Source: Pampus argenteus (taxonomy: Eukaryota > Chordata > Actinopteri > Scombriformes > Stromateidae). From it: DNA of 64,000 nt. This document shows positions 39,189-54,100 of the stretch, one piece after another; within the stretch, counting starts at the first letter, position 1, and the number at the start of each line of letters is the position of its first letter. The translations under genes were made by a program, and so were the position numbers. The notes under the pieces are model-generated. The model did not search any database. It saw only the letters and a list, made by a program, of their open reading frames with translations, and had not been told where the DNA came from. The stretch is taken from assembly GCA_036937835.1 (NCBI GenBank), contig CM072879.1, positions 6,938,501-7,002,500 of the forward strand, given 5' to 3'.

Positions 39189-42100
39189 TGTGTGTCAACA
39201 GCTGCAGGTTGTGGCAGTGTGGGCTGGTCAGAGTGTATCTGGCTGTCTCGTGGGTACTCTACTATTCAGGCCTAAACAGTTGAGTCAGGATCTCTTAGCT
39301 CTGTGTCCAGCAGCTCTGTCCTCCCGCTGATGTAGCTGCCGTTATATGAGATGTTACACATCCCACATGTGGAACTGGAGATAATGTGTTATATGTGTGG
39401 GTGTACGATTTTTGGGTTTGATGGATGTGATTGTGTGTGTGTGTATGTGTGTGTAAGGGTTGCATTGAGTTTAGAAAGAGGCCCACAAACTGAAAAAAAG
39501 TTAACCATTACTAAGGATGTTGTTGATAATTATCGTCCCCCCTTTATCTTCTCTCTGTGTCTTCCAAAGGAAAACGAGTGCATGCGAATCAAGATCTTGG
39601 GAGATTGTTACTACTGTGTGTCTGGTCTGCCTGAATCGCTGCCTCACCACGCCAGGAACTGCGTGAAGATGGGCTTGGATATGTGTGAGGCCATCAAGTA
39701 AAATACCAGATCTCCAGATCTTTTCCTCTGTCTTTTTCTCTCTCTCTCTCACACACAGACACACAAACGGAAACACAAACACAAACAAACACGCCTGTCA
39801 AACAGATTGAGCCAAAAGAATGCCAGACTAGGTTTCAGATCTGTTTGAACTCCAGAGTAAACACAATGTGAATGCAATATGATAAGCCTCCCAGCTGAAC
39901 AAATAAAAATAAAACAAATGACTGCTCTCACCCCCACTGCTCTCTGTCTGTATGTCTTTCACTCATGCATGAACATACACACATTAGTTTTACAGACCAA
40001 TGTTAGAGTGCCGGTATTGACCTTTAATCACAATTAGATTTAAAATGCCATTTGTTGTTGTCCACCTCTGACACAATGAAGCAAATTCTGTATTTCAATG
40101 CCAATGCAGAGGATTTTCCCTCCTGACTAAAATCAAATTCTGGCAGAAACACACAATCATTTTGACATATGTCACAAAATCCCTTTTACTGGCAGCACCG
40201 ACTATGGATTTCAAAAAATAGAAGTCTAAAAAAGGAGATATCATCCATATTAGTTCAAAAACTAATTTAAAAAAGCACAAATGATCATTTTCACATATCT
40301 GTTTGTATATGGGTTAAACAAACCAGATACATGTTTAGTTAGCTTTAGAGGCGTTATCATACAGACCACTGCTTCCAGTCAATATGCTAAGCTAGGCTAA
40401 CTATGTCCCAACTCCAGCTCCACACTTAACACACAGACATGCGATATTGATATCGATCCTCTCAATTTACTCTCAGAAAGAAAGCAAATAAGCATATTTC
40501 CCAAAAATATTAAACTGTTCCTTTAAAGATTCCTTCTTCTGTACTCTCCACAGGAAGGTCCGAGATGCCACTGGAGTCGATATCAACATGCGTGTTGGCG
40601 TCCATTCTGGGAACGTCCTGTGCGGTGTGATTGGCCTCCGGAAATGGCAGTATGATGTGTGGTCACATGATGTAACTCTAGCCAATCATATGGAGGCAGG
40701 AGGGGTGCCAGGGTAAGATATAATCACAATGTTTTATGAGCTACAACTCTCGCTGACTGCTGTTGTTTTTTTTGTTTTTTTTGTTATTGTGTAATTAGAA
40801 GATTAGATGTATGTACCTGCAAGGCTGACTTTTTAAATCATTATCAAATACATGAAGCTATGCTTTGGAAAAACAACTAACACTCTCTGCGCTCTCAGTG
40901 ATGAATGTTAAGTTGCACACAAGCAACTCAGCAAATTCCCATTTGCTCCACTACAGTTCCATGTAGCCAAGTGACATGAGTGGTTTCTGATGCTTTTTCA
41001 CTTTTAAAAGAACAAAATTGAAGCCATGCAAACATTTTCTGGTTGTGACAATAGTCAGATTTATCAAATATCAGCATAGAATATTAAACATTGACTAGTC
41101 CAACCCAAAGAAATACTCACATCAGTATTACTCTTCTAAAATAAGTGTTGGCTGGATCACAGTACACCACCCCCTTGAATTCAAATATGAAAACACACCT
41201 GAGGGAACAACATATTGATGTGTTGCAGCAGCACCAAGAACAATCAAGAGATAGCTGTAAAATGCACATGTTTACAGACTGAGGTGGAACATGGGATATG
41301 CCGCTTTTAATTCCACCCCGTTACAAGCATTTTGTTAATTATAGCCTCCTCATTTGACCAATCAGGTCTGCTATCCTGCCTCTGTAACAGACAGAGGAAA
41401 ATTGGCTGGTGGTTATGTGTATGCTACACTGAAAATAAGCTCTCCAGTGGCAGTGTGTTGTGTCACCGGCCGGCTAATGGTTTGTCTCCTCTCATGCCTG
41501 CTGAAAGATATCTGAAAAATATGCCCTGCCTAAAAACATATTCCCATCTCCATCTGTGTTGGAGATGCGTTTGCAAGGGTAAGAAACAAAGCAGAAAAAA
41601 GAGAATTGTGGTTCAGTGTGGCTATACTGCAAAGCTGAAAATAAAATGATATTTTTGACAGCGCGAGTAATGACAGTATGACAAACACTTTTAACCTTTC
41701 ATCATCTGTCAACTTCTCTGCCTTCCTGTCTCGTTTCCAGGAGGGTTCACATCTCCTCAGTGACGCTGGAGCATTTGAAGGGCTCATATAAGGTGGAGCC
41801 TGGAGACGGACAGAGTCGAGACTCGTACTTGAAAGAACACAGAGTGGTCACTTACCTGGTCATTAACCCTAAGGTCAGATACCCTCACTCACATGGTTTT
41901 ATACATTCAAGCACACAATTAACAAGCACTAAACAGGTTACTTTAAAAGAAACTGTAAAGGGGATGTTCAAGAAATAGGTTGGGGGACAGGAGCATGTGG
42001 AAAAAGGTGGTTTTTATTAGCAAAAATACACCACAGGAAATGCCACAAAAATAAATTTAAATTGAAACAATGAACAGTTATGACCTGCAGCGTCACAGCA

Positions 42101-45100
42101 AGCTGCCACCTTCTCTTCCTCCCATTACTAAAGATCAATGACTGGTCTTTTACCCTCTCAGCCTCACCTAACGGGAACCTACCATCTGCTCAGGTTACCA
42201 TAGGGTGAGCTGTACTCATATAAAGCTTTCAAAGGATTACAGAACAAACAGACTTTGCAGTTCAATTTCTTTGATATTACTTAATCACAATTTCCTGTGG
42301 GCACACACACCCAGCCGTGAGTACACTAAACTACACAACAGATTTACAGTTGCTTCCTCAACTTAACAGTGACTGGTCACACACTGCTTAGAGCACCTAA
42401 CGATGCACATCTGTTTTCACTATCGCTGATTAAGCACATGATCTTCTACTTCCCACAACACACACTTCAAAAGATATACATGATCACAGCGGGACCTTGC
42501 ACTTCAACAACAGATAACATCGTGAGACGCAAATTACTCAGCTGAAACTTGTATTATTTGTGTTAAAAGAGGAAGAAGATGAATCCTTATTTATATAGCA
42601 GTCAAAACTAGAGTTACAAAGTGCAGGCATACAATAACAAAAACTGATTCAGGTAAAACATCAGTTTTGCTGCAGCTTAAGCTGAGTGCAGCTTTTGATA
42701 ATGTTGCAAATAAAATACTCATTGACAGACTGGAAAAGAGGCTGGGATTATCTGATACAGTCCTCAGCTAGTACAGATAGTATCTCGAAAGGCTCTATGT
42801 TTTTGCCGTGGCTGATCACTATGACATGCGGAGTCCCCCAGGGTTAGATTCTGGGGCCAAGACAACAATATTGCTTATTATTATAAAAAGCACTTTGAAT
42901 TGAATAAAATAACATATCAAATATCAAAAAATAATATTAGTGTGTGCAGTATTAATGAGAGTATGGTATGTTATCAGATTATCTGCTGTTTTGTTGGGTT
43001 TTTTTGTGCAGGTCTGTCTTAGTAAAGATTATGTTTGAAGTTATCCTTTCACTGCTTGGCATGAGAAGCTGACAATGGATTGAGACATTATGCTGGTTTC
43101 TCCTGTCAAACCAGGACACACAGAACTAGTTAAGGACATGCTGTTTGCTTCTGCTGAGAACTTTCTGCACTGAACATTTCTATACAGAATATGTTGTTGG
43201 CATCCAGTCTGTGCCTAGTTTTTTTTTGTGGCTTTTTTGGCTTGGCAAAAGAAAAACGGTGCTTAACAGTTCCCTGCCTTCCTAATCCCTCCATAACTTG
43301 GCTACGATGCACCCACCCTCATACATATCTGCAGTAAAGACCTTCCTCTTTCCTCCTCCAGGCATCCTGTGCTCACTATCTGCTTGCTTCATAGACCTCA
43401 GGGCTCTTGGAGCAACAGTGGCTCAATGTCTTTTCTGAAGTATCAACGCCTTGAAGCTTTCCATTGCATCTTTTGGAAATGACACAATAAGCCGCAGACT
43501 CTTTCAGGCATTGATTCCTCTAAATCTGCTCCTTTTCTTTTGCCTTTTTCCTCTTCTCACTCTCTGATGCTTCTCCAAAGAGCTTGACCAAGGATTGGTC
43601 ATACACCATACTCATCTCATCACTTTAAATCCGAAAGATTCCCAATTTAGTGGAAGCAAAGATATATAGAGATGACCCTCTTCAGTGCACAAAGTTCATT
43701 TCAGTGTGTCAAAACAAAAACCTTACATCTATCTGTCATCCATTAGAAGATCAGACTAGAGGAAGTCGGCTATCTGTGCAGTCTAAAGAACACAAACGTA
43801 TTTTAACACATTATCAAAGCAACATGTTTCCAAGATCTACCATTCTGTGGTTCAGTTGGTGATGAGGTGATTTTGGTAAATTATGCAGGCTTATATATTA
43901 TAAGCAGCCTTTTTAATAGCTCTCTCTGCTATTCTATCCCCTAAAAGTCCTCCAAACATCCACTTCTTCTGACTTCTGTATGACTTTATGCAGGGCAATG
44001 TTTCTGTCAGCAGTAAAGTGGTGTGCTGTTTGTCAGAAACAGAAGAAGAGCTGCATTATTTGTGACAAAAAAGTTTTTCAAGTAGCTCAAATCATCAACA
44101 GTCAGATTAGAAATGTCAAAAGTTGTCAATTGACCAGCGTTTCCAACCACCACCGAGTGCTTTATAGTGTACACCCACTGAGTGTGAGCACAGCAGATGT
44201 GTACAAGACTGGCGCAGTTGATGGATCAGAGTGGGCACTACTGCTGCATATTTTGATTCTTTTTGTATCAACAAGTTTTGTTTTTGGAATAAAAATATTC
44301 TTTGCAGCAGAGGAGTACTTGAACAAATTCTACCAGTACAAGTTCAAATCACCAGGCTGAAAATAAATCTCTGTGGGCATCATCTGCATTGTTATTTATC
44401 AAAAACACTTAAAAGGGTTAATTGGCTGTTGCTCTTTCACAATAACAACACATAAAATCAGTTTGTAATGTTCATTAAGTTGTCAATCACAAGTTTCTTC
44501 CTCTGTCCCTGTTGTTTGTCTCAGACTGAGAGGCACAGCCCTCTGCTGGGTGTGCGCTCTCGTCCCTCCCTAGACGGCGGGAAAATGAGGGCATCTGTCA
44601 GAATGACCCGCTACCTGGAGTCCTGGGGCGCTGCTAAACCCTTCGCCAACCTCCACCATCGAGACAGCATGACCACGGACAACGGCAAAATTAACACTAC
44701 TGTGAGTGTAATGCACTGCGCTGTCTCAAGACGCAGCTGTCCGTTATTAATAGATTCATGGTGGGATTTCTGTTTCAGGATGTTCCAATGGGGCAGTACC
44801 ACTTCCAGCGACGAGAGAGGTAAGCTATAATCATGATGACGAATGTAATTACTCTGTCTTTGCAATATTTCATAAGAGAACATTGTTCTTTCTGTGTTCT
44901 GTGTTCTGTAAAACCGCAGGTCCAAGTCGCAGAGGAGGAGGTTTGAGGAGGAACTCAATGAACGGATGATTCGCACCATTGACGGCATTAACTCGCAGAA
45001 GTAGGTATCATGTCTGCTGCATCGCTCTTCTTCACAGCGACAGGTCATATACAGTCACTTCAGTCAATTAAAGGTCAGCAGTAGAAACACCAACTAATGC

Positions 45101-48100
45101 AGGTGGTTATTCAATACTGATATATTCTATAATGACTTACTCTCAGTTATTCAAACTACAAATGTGAGTGAGTTCTTGGTGTGTCTTAGGGCAAAAGTGC
45201 CACAGATGCATGTAGCCTGAAACCCATTTGTTTTATCTCATTTTATCTGTGTGACAATGCGTGTTTATTGACAATTTGTTTATTAACAAAACAGCACTAG
45301 AGACTTAAAACAAAAAAACAAAAAACCCCACATTATTTAAGTTATATAAGAGGTTTCAGATATGATATAACACAACCCAGAGTTTAGTTCTCAGCAGTGT
45401 CTCAATCTGTCTGTTTCACTTGTGTCTCCAGGCAGTGGCTGAAGTCTGAGGACATCCAGAGGATCTCATTGTTCTTTCACAACAAAGCACTGGAGAAAGA
45501 GGTAGGCGAATGCATACAAAGCACCAGTCAGCATTGTTCACTGGGGAAACAAATCAATGCACTTATATAGGTACCAGTGAAACTGAAGTCAATAAAGAGG
45601 CTGTTTGGACATAAACTGTCTGCTTGATACATCTGGTATATATTTATATTATGCATGTTTGGCATTAATTTGGACTTTAACATGTTCTACTGGTGCCTTG
45701 TCTTCTCTCAACAGTACAGATCAACAACGTTACCTGCCTTCAAGTACTACATCACCTGCGCCTGCCTCATATTCTGCTGTATATTCATAGTGCAGGTCCT
45801 CGTCTTGCCCAAGTAAGTCTGCGTCCCTTCACAGGATTTACACTGCATGGCACCCGTAGCGTCAGCTAACTCCAGCTGTGGCAGCAGGTTGATGTGAAAA
45901 AGCCATTTGACGCCAGCTGTCTCATCAACAGGCCCACGCTGAAATGAAGGAGGCAGAATGCTAAAAAGCAGATGGAGATGAAAGGGCATCATTTCTGTTA
46001 GTGATTATAGATCGGGTGAATCAACGTGTGGCGTCTTTTTAATGGCGAGGAGAGAAATTCATGGTCATGCTAATTTACTGCTTCTAGGAGCCAAAGGTGT
46101 AATTCAGTATCTGAGAGGCCATTGATTTTCTAATTCACCTCTATCTCACTCTCTTTATCTTTGCTCTGTTTGTCGCAGCATCGCTCCGCACTTTTAGACA
46201 TGACATCATCTGTTTTATAGCAGTGGTCCTTAAATCAGCTGTTCCTCCTTAGAATGAACATAACTTCATAACAAATGTACAATCCACTGTCTGATAAATG
46301 CTTTCATAATGTAAATGGATTCTAGGTCTGAGGCATAATATATTAGGACCTTCATTACATTAATTGCCCTGGGTGGCACTGCAGAGGGCTGAGAAGTGCC
46401 AAAAGGGTCAGGGTAATGTGTGTGTGTGTGTGTGTGTGTGTTGCAGAACTGCTCTGCTGGGGATCTCCTTTGGCCTGGCATTCCTGTTGTTGGCTTTGAT
46501 CCTTCTCCTTTGCTTCGCTGGTCATATTCTGGTGGGTTTACATATGTTTGTCAGTGAATACACACACACACACATGCACACACTGAGTTGCATGTACACT
46601 ACACAGCCTCACCAAATCTGTATTTGAGAGAAAAATATGTAAGTAAAATAAGTGTGTAAAGCTTGCACACATTGCATATATTTGTCAGGTCATTCTAGTA
46701 CATTAAAATGTGGTCAGTGTAGTTACTTTATCCTCTTTTGTATAAATGTTCTGTGTGCATACTCCAGTTGTCCTGTATATGCAGATGACACACTTATTTG
46801 TTGATGTCATTTAACTCAAAGCTCTCTTTTAAGCACATTTCCTGTAGACTTGCCTAAAACTTGCATATCAAAATGTATTCCCATCCCACTGAGGGCAATT
46901 ACTATGTGACACTGACTCTGTCAAATATGAAACTGTTACAGAAAATTATATTTATACATATATACATCTTTTAAGTAGATATATGCTGTCATATTCCTTA
47001 TCTGCCACCAAACCCTACAAAAGTCATTAAAAACTCTACATTTACAGTATTCAGCAGAGTCTTATTCACACTGTTTCAGTATGTGACTTTATGCATTTTC
47101 TACAGTTCTCTAAATTTGGTCTTTTTTACCACTGTGAAAATCATTCAGCCAATAGTAAGCAGCTCACAAGATTCATAACAAGAGTCAAACTTGCCCCCTG
47201 GACACATGACACTGTCATGAGATGAAACCTTGACATTTACAAAATGATTTGGCCATTACGTTCTACATGAAACAAGCATTGATCATCCAATCCTTTGCAT
47301 AAAAAAAAAACCTACAATTTTTTATTTCTGTTTTCATTTGTATCTGTATTGTTTGTCTCATTTTAAGGGTGCTTTTAGGAATTACTGACATGGTAATAGT
47401 CTCGGGTTGAGATTTAGCTTCCCTTTCTGGTTGTTACAGCCAGTATAAAAATATGTTGTTTCACATTGTGAATTTGTTGCCAGACATAACGACAGAAACG
47501 TCCTATCTCCAATAAACACTGTCCGGGAATTCAACCTTTCCTCTTCAGACACATGACTTTATCCCCTACACTGATGTCTATCAGGGCTATGTTTAACTTT
47601 AAAACTAAAACTTCCATTCTTCACTGATTTATTAACAAAATACAACCCAACAAGCCCTAATATAGTGAAAATGGGCATACACACAAGTACATTATTTATA
47701 TTCCACCTGGCGTATAAACTTCTGATTCCCTAATTTATAATTTTACTCATTTACTTTTTTTCTGTTCATCCATTTAAGTACCTATGCAATGAAATGTTGA
47801 TTGTCTGAACAGATGTTTCCAACAGCATTTTGTTGCATCTGTTGAAGCTCAATAGCAGCCATTATATAGCTTTTATTCTAATCTATACATGGTTCATCCG
47901 TCCACTCACTGCTGCTGTTCATTATCTAGCACAAGTGGGTGTTATTCCCATGCTGCTACAGCTACCTCTCACAAGTGTTTTATGGACAATCAATAAATGA
48001 TATCCCCCCCTTAAGAACCAATCTGTCTCCTTCTTCCTTGTCAAGAGAGTATCACCACCCAGGCAATGGGTCACATCTAATTAATGGGGGGTTATCAATA

Positions 48101-51100
48101 ACCTTGGGTCTGACCTGACCCAGATATCAGCTTTATACACTGCTTCAGTGAGAACAGTGAGAGATAGAGAGAGATCATGTTTGATGGATTTGTACTAACC
48201 ATCAATTTAACATGTAGCCTCCGTGGCTACTGGTGAAAGAGCACACAATTGACTGTGAGATGTATATAATGACCTCTGAATGTGTGTGTCTGTGTGTGTG
48301 TTTTAGCGCTGTTCCCCTGGTTGAGTTCATGCAAGCTGTTAATAGTGAGGCATATTATAGTTAAAGGACATGCTCTGTTCATCTGTAAAAGATGGAATTA
48401 CATGGTTATTGTGCTCAAAGCATTTCTTGGAAAATCTCTTTTCAAGTCAAATGCTAAGAAGAAGCAAACCTTGAGAAAATGTAAAAATTATCTTTGCTCA
48501 GTGGGCCAAATAAATGTTATCCATTTTTATTCATCGCGAAGTACTGCTCCTGTTTTAGAAAAAGTATGACAGTTTTGTTAGAGCTAATTCTAATTTTAAA
48601 AAAAAGTACGAACATAATGTCCTGAAAAGTGAAAAAGCAGAGAAAACTGTGACACTAATATGCACTTGAAAATAATTTCAAATTGGGACAGGAAGAGAGA
48701 GACACAAGAAAAAACCTCCACACACCGCAGACACATTGTTGCACCCTCTTTCATGCTCAACACAATACATGATGATGTCACGCTTTGCACACACACTTGC
48801 ACCGAGGGCATGTGGTCAAGCATTTAGACAATTAAAGCATCATAATGGCAGAAATGTTCATTGCCGATAATATCGTACATCCCTACAATAAGAACTGAAC
48901 TGAGTCATAAAAATAACTAACGCAACTTTTTAAACAGACTGCTTTCCACTTCACCAGTATTTTAGTAATAATCTGAGTCACAAGAGATACCTCAAAACCC
49001 TCCAGAGGACGGCAACTTAGATACAAGTTTAGACAATTTTACTTTTTTTTTTTTGTTGTCCTTCTTTCTTCCTCCTCTAATCATTGTCTCGGTTTGCATC
49101 TCCAGCAGGGAAGGAAGGGATCCCTCTGCTCTCTTTCCTGGTTCCCCACTTCCTCCCGCATTATCGTCACCAATAATCCCTGGCTGCGATTGGTCCTCAC
49201 CATGACGACTACTGCTCTCATTTTGGTGATGGCCGTCTTTAATATGGTGAGAAACTACAAGGAAGTGTGATGAACTATATTAGGGACCATCATTTACATG
49301 GGTGTATTTATAGGTGTACGGTTTTAATTATTGTTGAAATGATACCTTCAGCTCTGCCCATTTATCCAGATCACACAGTCTGACTGGACTGGTAAATGTT
49401 GGCAAATCTTTACAAACAAGCAGTTGTTGCTGCTCTGCTGTTTGAGTGGGTTAAAATGTATCACCCTTATCCCTTTACCTTGTTTATTAGTTCTTTGTGG
49501 AGGATCCTGGAGGATCCACGGAGGAAGTCCTGACAACGACTCCACCTGTGAATGTAACCAATAACAGCTTGTTGGACTACCAGGAACAAAACACAGGAGA
49601 AAATAGGTTTTACCTGCCAGTAAGTACGAAGAGAAGCAGTAAGAGGCTTAAAAGGATATAAATATTAACTCTTTTAAATGAAAGTCAAATTACTTACCAC
49701 CAGTACCCCATAAACATAAATTAGTTCACATGTATCTAAAACTGCATAGAAGATGTTCTTGTTTAACTTTAGTTACACACAATTTGCTCACATGTTGAAT
49801 AAACCTGCTGCTAGGCACTTCCTGAAGCTGACAGACGCGTCAATATTTACCAGTTTCACGAGGAAACTTATTTACAGCCATTTCAAATCTGTGGTAATAT
49901 GTGCATTGGTCATATTTCTCACCAATCAGCGAAAAAGAGAAGCAGAGAGGCCCACGTTTATTTTAGTCCTAAGTGGCGCCAGCTTGTCCAACATACAGGG
50001 GAATTCTTAAAGCTCAAAGTGTTCATTCATTGTCTCATTAATGCTTAATTAACAACATAGAGGCCTTCTTACACCCTATAGGCTCACAGAATTGCTGTCT
50101 GTTTCAGCATACTACAATAATTACTTCATCTAAGTCGTCAACCTGTCTCCTAGACCCCATCCCAACCAGGCTGCTTAAAGATGTATTACCTTTAGTTAGC
50201 CCGTCCCTATTAAATATGATGAATCTGTCTTTATTATCAGGATATGTACCACAGTCCTTTAAAATAGCTGTGATTAAGCCTCTTCTTAAAAAACCAACTC
50301 TAGATCAAGAGGTTTTAGCCAATTACAGACCAATATCAAACCTTTCTTTCATCTCTAAGGTACTTGAGAAAGCCGTAGCCAACCAACTATGTGACTTTCT
50401 CCACACAAACAGTTTATTCGAGGAGTTTCAGTCAGGATTTAGAGTAAATCATAGCACAGAGACCGCACTAGTTAAAGTTACAAACGACCTCCTAATGGCA
50501 TCAGACAAAGGACTCATCTCTGTACTTGTCCTATTAGATCTTAGTGCCGCATTTGACACCATTGACCATCAGATTCTCTTACAGAGACTGGAATATCAAA
50601 TTGGCATCAAAGGAACCGCCCTAGGCTGGTTTAAGTCATATTTCCTAGACCGTTCTCAGTTTGTTCATGTTCATGATGAATCCTCCATGCAAACCAAAGT
50701 TTCTCATGGAGTCCCACAAGGTTCTGTATTAGGGCCACTTCTTTTCAGTTTATATATGCTTCCCTTAGGGAACATTATTAGGAATCATTCAATTAACTTT
50801 CACTGTTATGCTGACGACACCCAATTATATTTATCGATCAAGCCTGATGAAACCAATCACTTGACTAGACTTCAAGCATGCATTAAGGACATAAAAAATT
50901 GGATGACCCACAATTTTCTGAAGCTAAATTCAGAAAAAACTGAAGTTCTCCTAATAGGACCCAAACACCTTAGAAACTATCATTCCAGAGATTTAGCCTT
51001 AGATGGGATCACCCTGGCCACCAGCTCCACCGTAAAAAATCTTGGCGTTGTTTTTGATCAAGACTTGTCCTTTAATAACTATATAAAACAACTTTCGAGG

Positions 51101-54100
51101 ACTGCATTCTTCCACTTGCGTAACATTGCCAAAATCAGACGCATCATTTCTCAAGTGGATGCAGAAAAACTAGTCCATGCATTTGTTACTTCTAGGCTGG
51201 ACTATTGTAACTCTTTGCTATCAGGCTGCTCTAATAAGTCTCTTAAGAGTTTGCAGCTGATTCAGAACGCTGCTGCACGTGTTCTGACAGGAACCAAGAT
51301 CAGAGATCACATCTCTCCCATTTTGGCTTCCTTGCACTGGCTACCCGTTAAATCTAGAATAGAATTTAAAATTCTTCTCCTAACTTACAAAGCTCTTCAT
51401 GGTCAGGCACCATCATATTTAAAAGAGCTCATAGTACCTTACCACCCCACTAGAACATTGCGCTCCCAGGATGGTGGGTTCCTTGTGGTTCCTATAGTGT
51501 CTAAAAGTAGATTGGGAGCCAGAGCTTTCAGCTATCAAGCTCCTCTTCTGTGGAATAAACTACCACTCTGTGTTCGGGAGGCAGACACGATCAACACCTT
51601 TAAGAGTAGACTTAAGACTTTCCTTTTTGATAAAGCTTATAGTTAGGGCTGGCTCAGGTCATCCCTTAGTTATGCTGCCATAGAACTAGACTGCTGGGGG
51701 ACTCACATACTCTCTCGCTCTCTCTCTCTCATTCTCTCTCTCTCCTTATCTATCCATCTATCTAATCCATCTATCTATCATGTTACTAATTAAACTTCTT
51801 CCCCGGAGTTTCTGTGCTCTCTCGTCCAGCAGGTTCTTGTGGACTGTGTCTGCTGCTGTGGTCCTGCGTGGCGTCTACTGCATGTGTTGTCGCCGTCATC
51901 ATTGTTGCCATATCCCCATTACAGTTTATAGTTATGTAATGATTTGCTGCTACTGTAATAATTCATCATTCATTGTAACCTATTCTTATCATCAACTGTA
52001 ATTCATTATTATTCATTGTACAATATGTGGAGTGTACAATATGTGTGTGTTGATTTGTTCTGTACATGTGACATCATTGCACGTCTGTCCGTCCTGGGAG
52101 AGGGATCCCTCCTTTGTGGCTCTTCCTGAGGTTTCTTCCACCTTTTTTCCTGTTAAAAGGTTTTTTGGTGGGCAAGTTTTTCCTCACTCGAATCGAGGGT
52201 CTAAGGACAGAGGGTGTCACTCCCTGTACAGATTGTAAAGCCCTCTGAGACAAATGTATTTTGTGATTTTGGGCTATATAAATAAAATTTGATTTGATTT
52301 GATTTGATACTGCATCTAACATGCTACACTAAACAGAGCCACATTTCCATCTTTTTTCCTCGGCTCAATACATACATTACAATACATTATGTGAGCTGAA
52401 ACTGTGTGTTGGTTAAATGAAAGCACATTTGGATTATGCATTCTCTCGTTTCTGTCTTCAGTACTTTATCTACTGCTGTATACTGGGCCTGGTGTCGTGC
52501 TCGGTGTTCCTGAGGATCAACTATGAGCTGAAGATGGTGGTGATGCTGGTTGCTGTGGTGATTTACAACATCATCATCCTCCAGACACACACATCCCTGC
52601 TGGATGGATTTAGCAAAGCGCTGTACCCGACGGAGACACTGGATAGGTACCTGCAAGCTGTGCACGCTCACCCGCTCTGTCTTTTCTAAGGAAAGCAATA
52701 ATGAAACAATTATTACGGCCACTTAAGGTCGATGCCATCTGTTTGAAACCCTCCGCTCCCCCTCTGACGCCTCAGTCCGCTCACATCAGTTGTGCACAGC
52801 CTATTAAAACGACTAATGAGATCGGACCTCGGTCTTCAGGGAAGGAGTATCGCTGAGGCGGCGATATCCCATCCAACTGTCGATCAGGAGTAACCTGCGG
52901 AGAGGAGGATGAGACGCAGCAGTTTCTGTTGATGGAGCTTCATTTTTCGCATTTGACTGACAGTTTGAATCTCGCTGCTAGGAAAAAAGAGAAAAAAAAT
53001 CCCATTATGCAAAAAGTTTTAGGTGCACTAAGAGAGAGAGACTGGTGAAGTTTTAGTCACTCTTATTCTTCTCTCTTCTCTCGCACAAAGACATATACAG
53101 TGAATACGAGCAGTGATGCTGAGGTGAATAAAAGGAGGATAGATGAGGACTGTCTAATAAATCACACTTCAGTTTCCTCAAAGGATATTTTTGGCAGTAC
53201 TGGCTGATATGAATTCATGGTATAAAGTTGTTTGTCTAATCCCACCCTCTGAAGTACACCACTAAATGCAAGTCGATGCCCACCATGCAAACACAACAGT
53301 AACAATAACAGTAAATGTCATGAAAAGACCAAAAGCAAAAATAGTTAAATAATAAAAATGGAGTTTAGTTTAGTTTAGCATATCTAAATAAACTGTCAGC
53401 ACTCAACATTAAACCAGCTGGTTCTTATGTCCCTATGAAACATTGTCATTATCGTCAGTGGGAGCTGTACCGTATGTGCGACTGACCCATAAAAAAATAG
53501 TGTCTATGTTCATTGTAATGAAGGAACATGTTAATCAGTGCAACAATGAAGCTCACTGATGTGTTTTTGGACAACAATGGAGCTCTGTCACGTAGAGGAA
53601 TAGGACAGTCAGTAGGATCAGTTAATTATCGGGATTTTTTTTTTGTCCTTTTAATAGGATTTGTTGACAATAAGAAAAATCAAGAATGTCACCAGACTTT
53701 CTCTCTGTCTCTCCAGACCAGGAGTCCTGAAGGACCTGAAGACCATGGGCTCTGTGTCCCTCTTCATCTTCTTCATCACCCTGCTGGTATTAGCCAGGCA
53801 GGTCAGTAGTTGTATTAAATCAGAACAATACAACCTGATTATATGACTGTTTTCACAAACAGTAATAGTAAAGCATATTTTCATTATGATCTATAACTTC
53901 ACTTGAGTCATTCACTACTGATATATCCGCTTAACAGCTCTGCCAGTAATTGGGATATTTTCAAGAGACGTTATGAATTTGAAATGATTTTCACACAGAA
54001 TTTTGGAAGCAGATGAAATTGCATTCAAGGATTTGAAGTATGACAGAAAATTAGAATATTTGTTCAGGTGGACATTTTTGTCCCGTTGTGTCTTACAGCT

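Larger units (their letters stand above)
50100..52308 (+). mobile_element. 5'-truncated L2-type LINE in adcy2 intron 17, sense orientation
   Basis: Continuous RT frame, a 3' UTR with CT-rich and (CTAT)n patches, and an end of the form GGGCTATATAAATAAAATTTG followed by TGATT pentamers. This is the usual tail of fish L2 elements. The endonuclease region is missing and the 5' boundary is uncertain (50040-50110); I found no clear target-site duplication. It makes up about 2.2 kb of the 2.84-kb intron. Confidence 0.9.
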
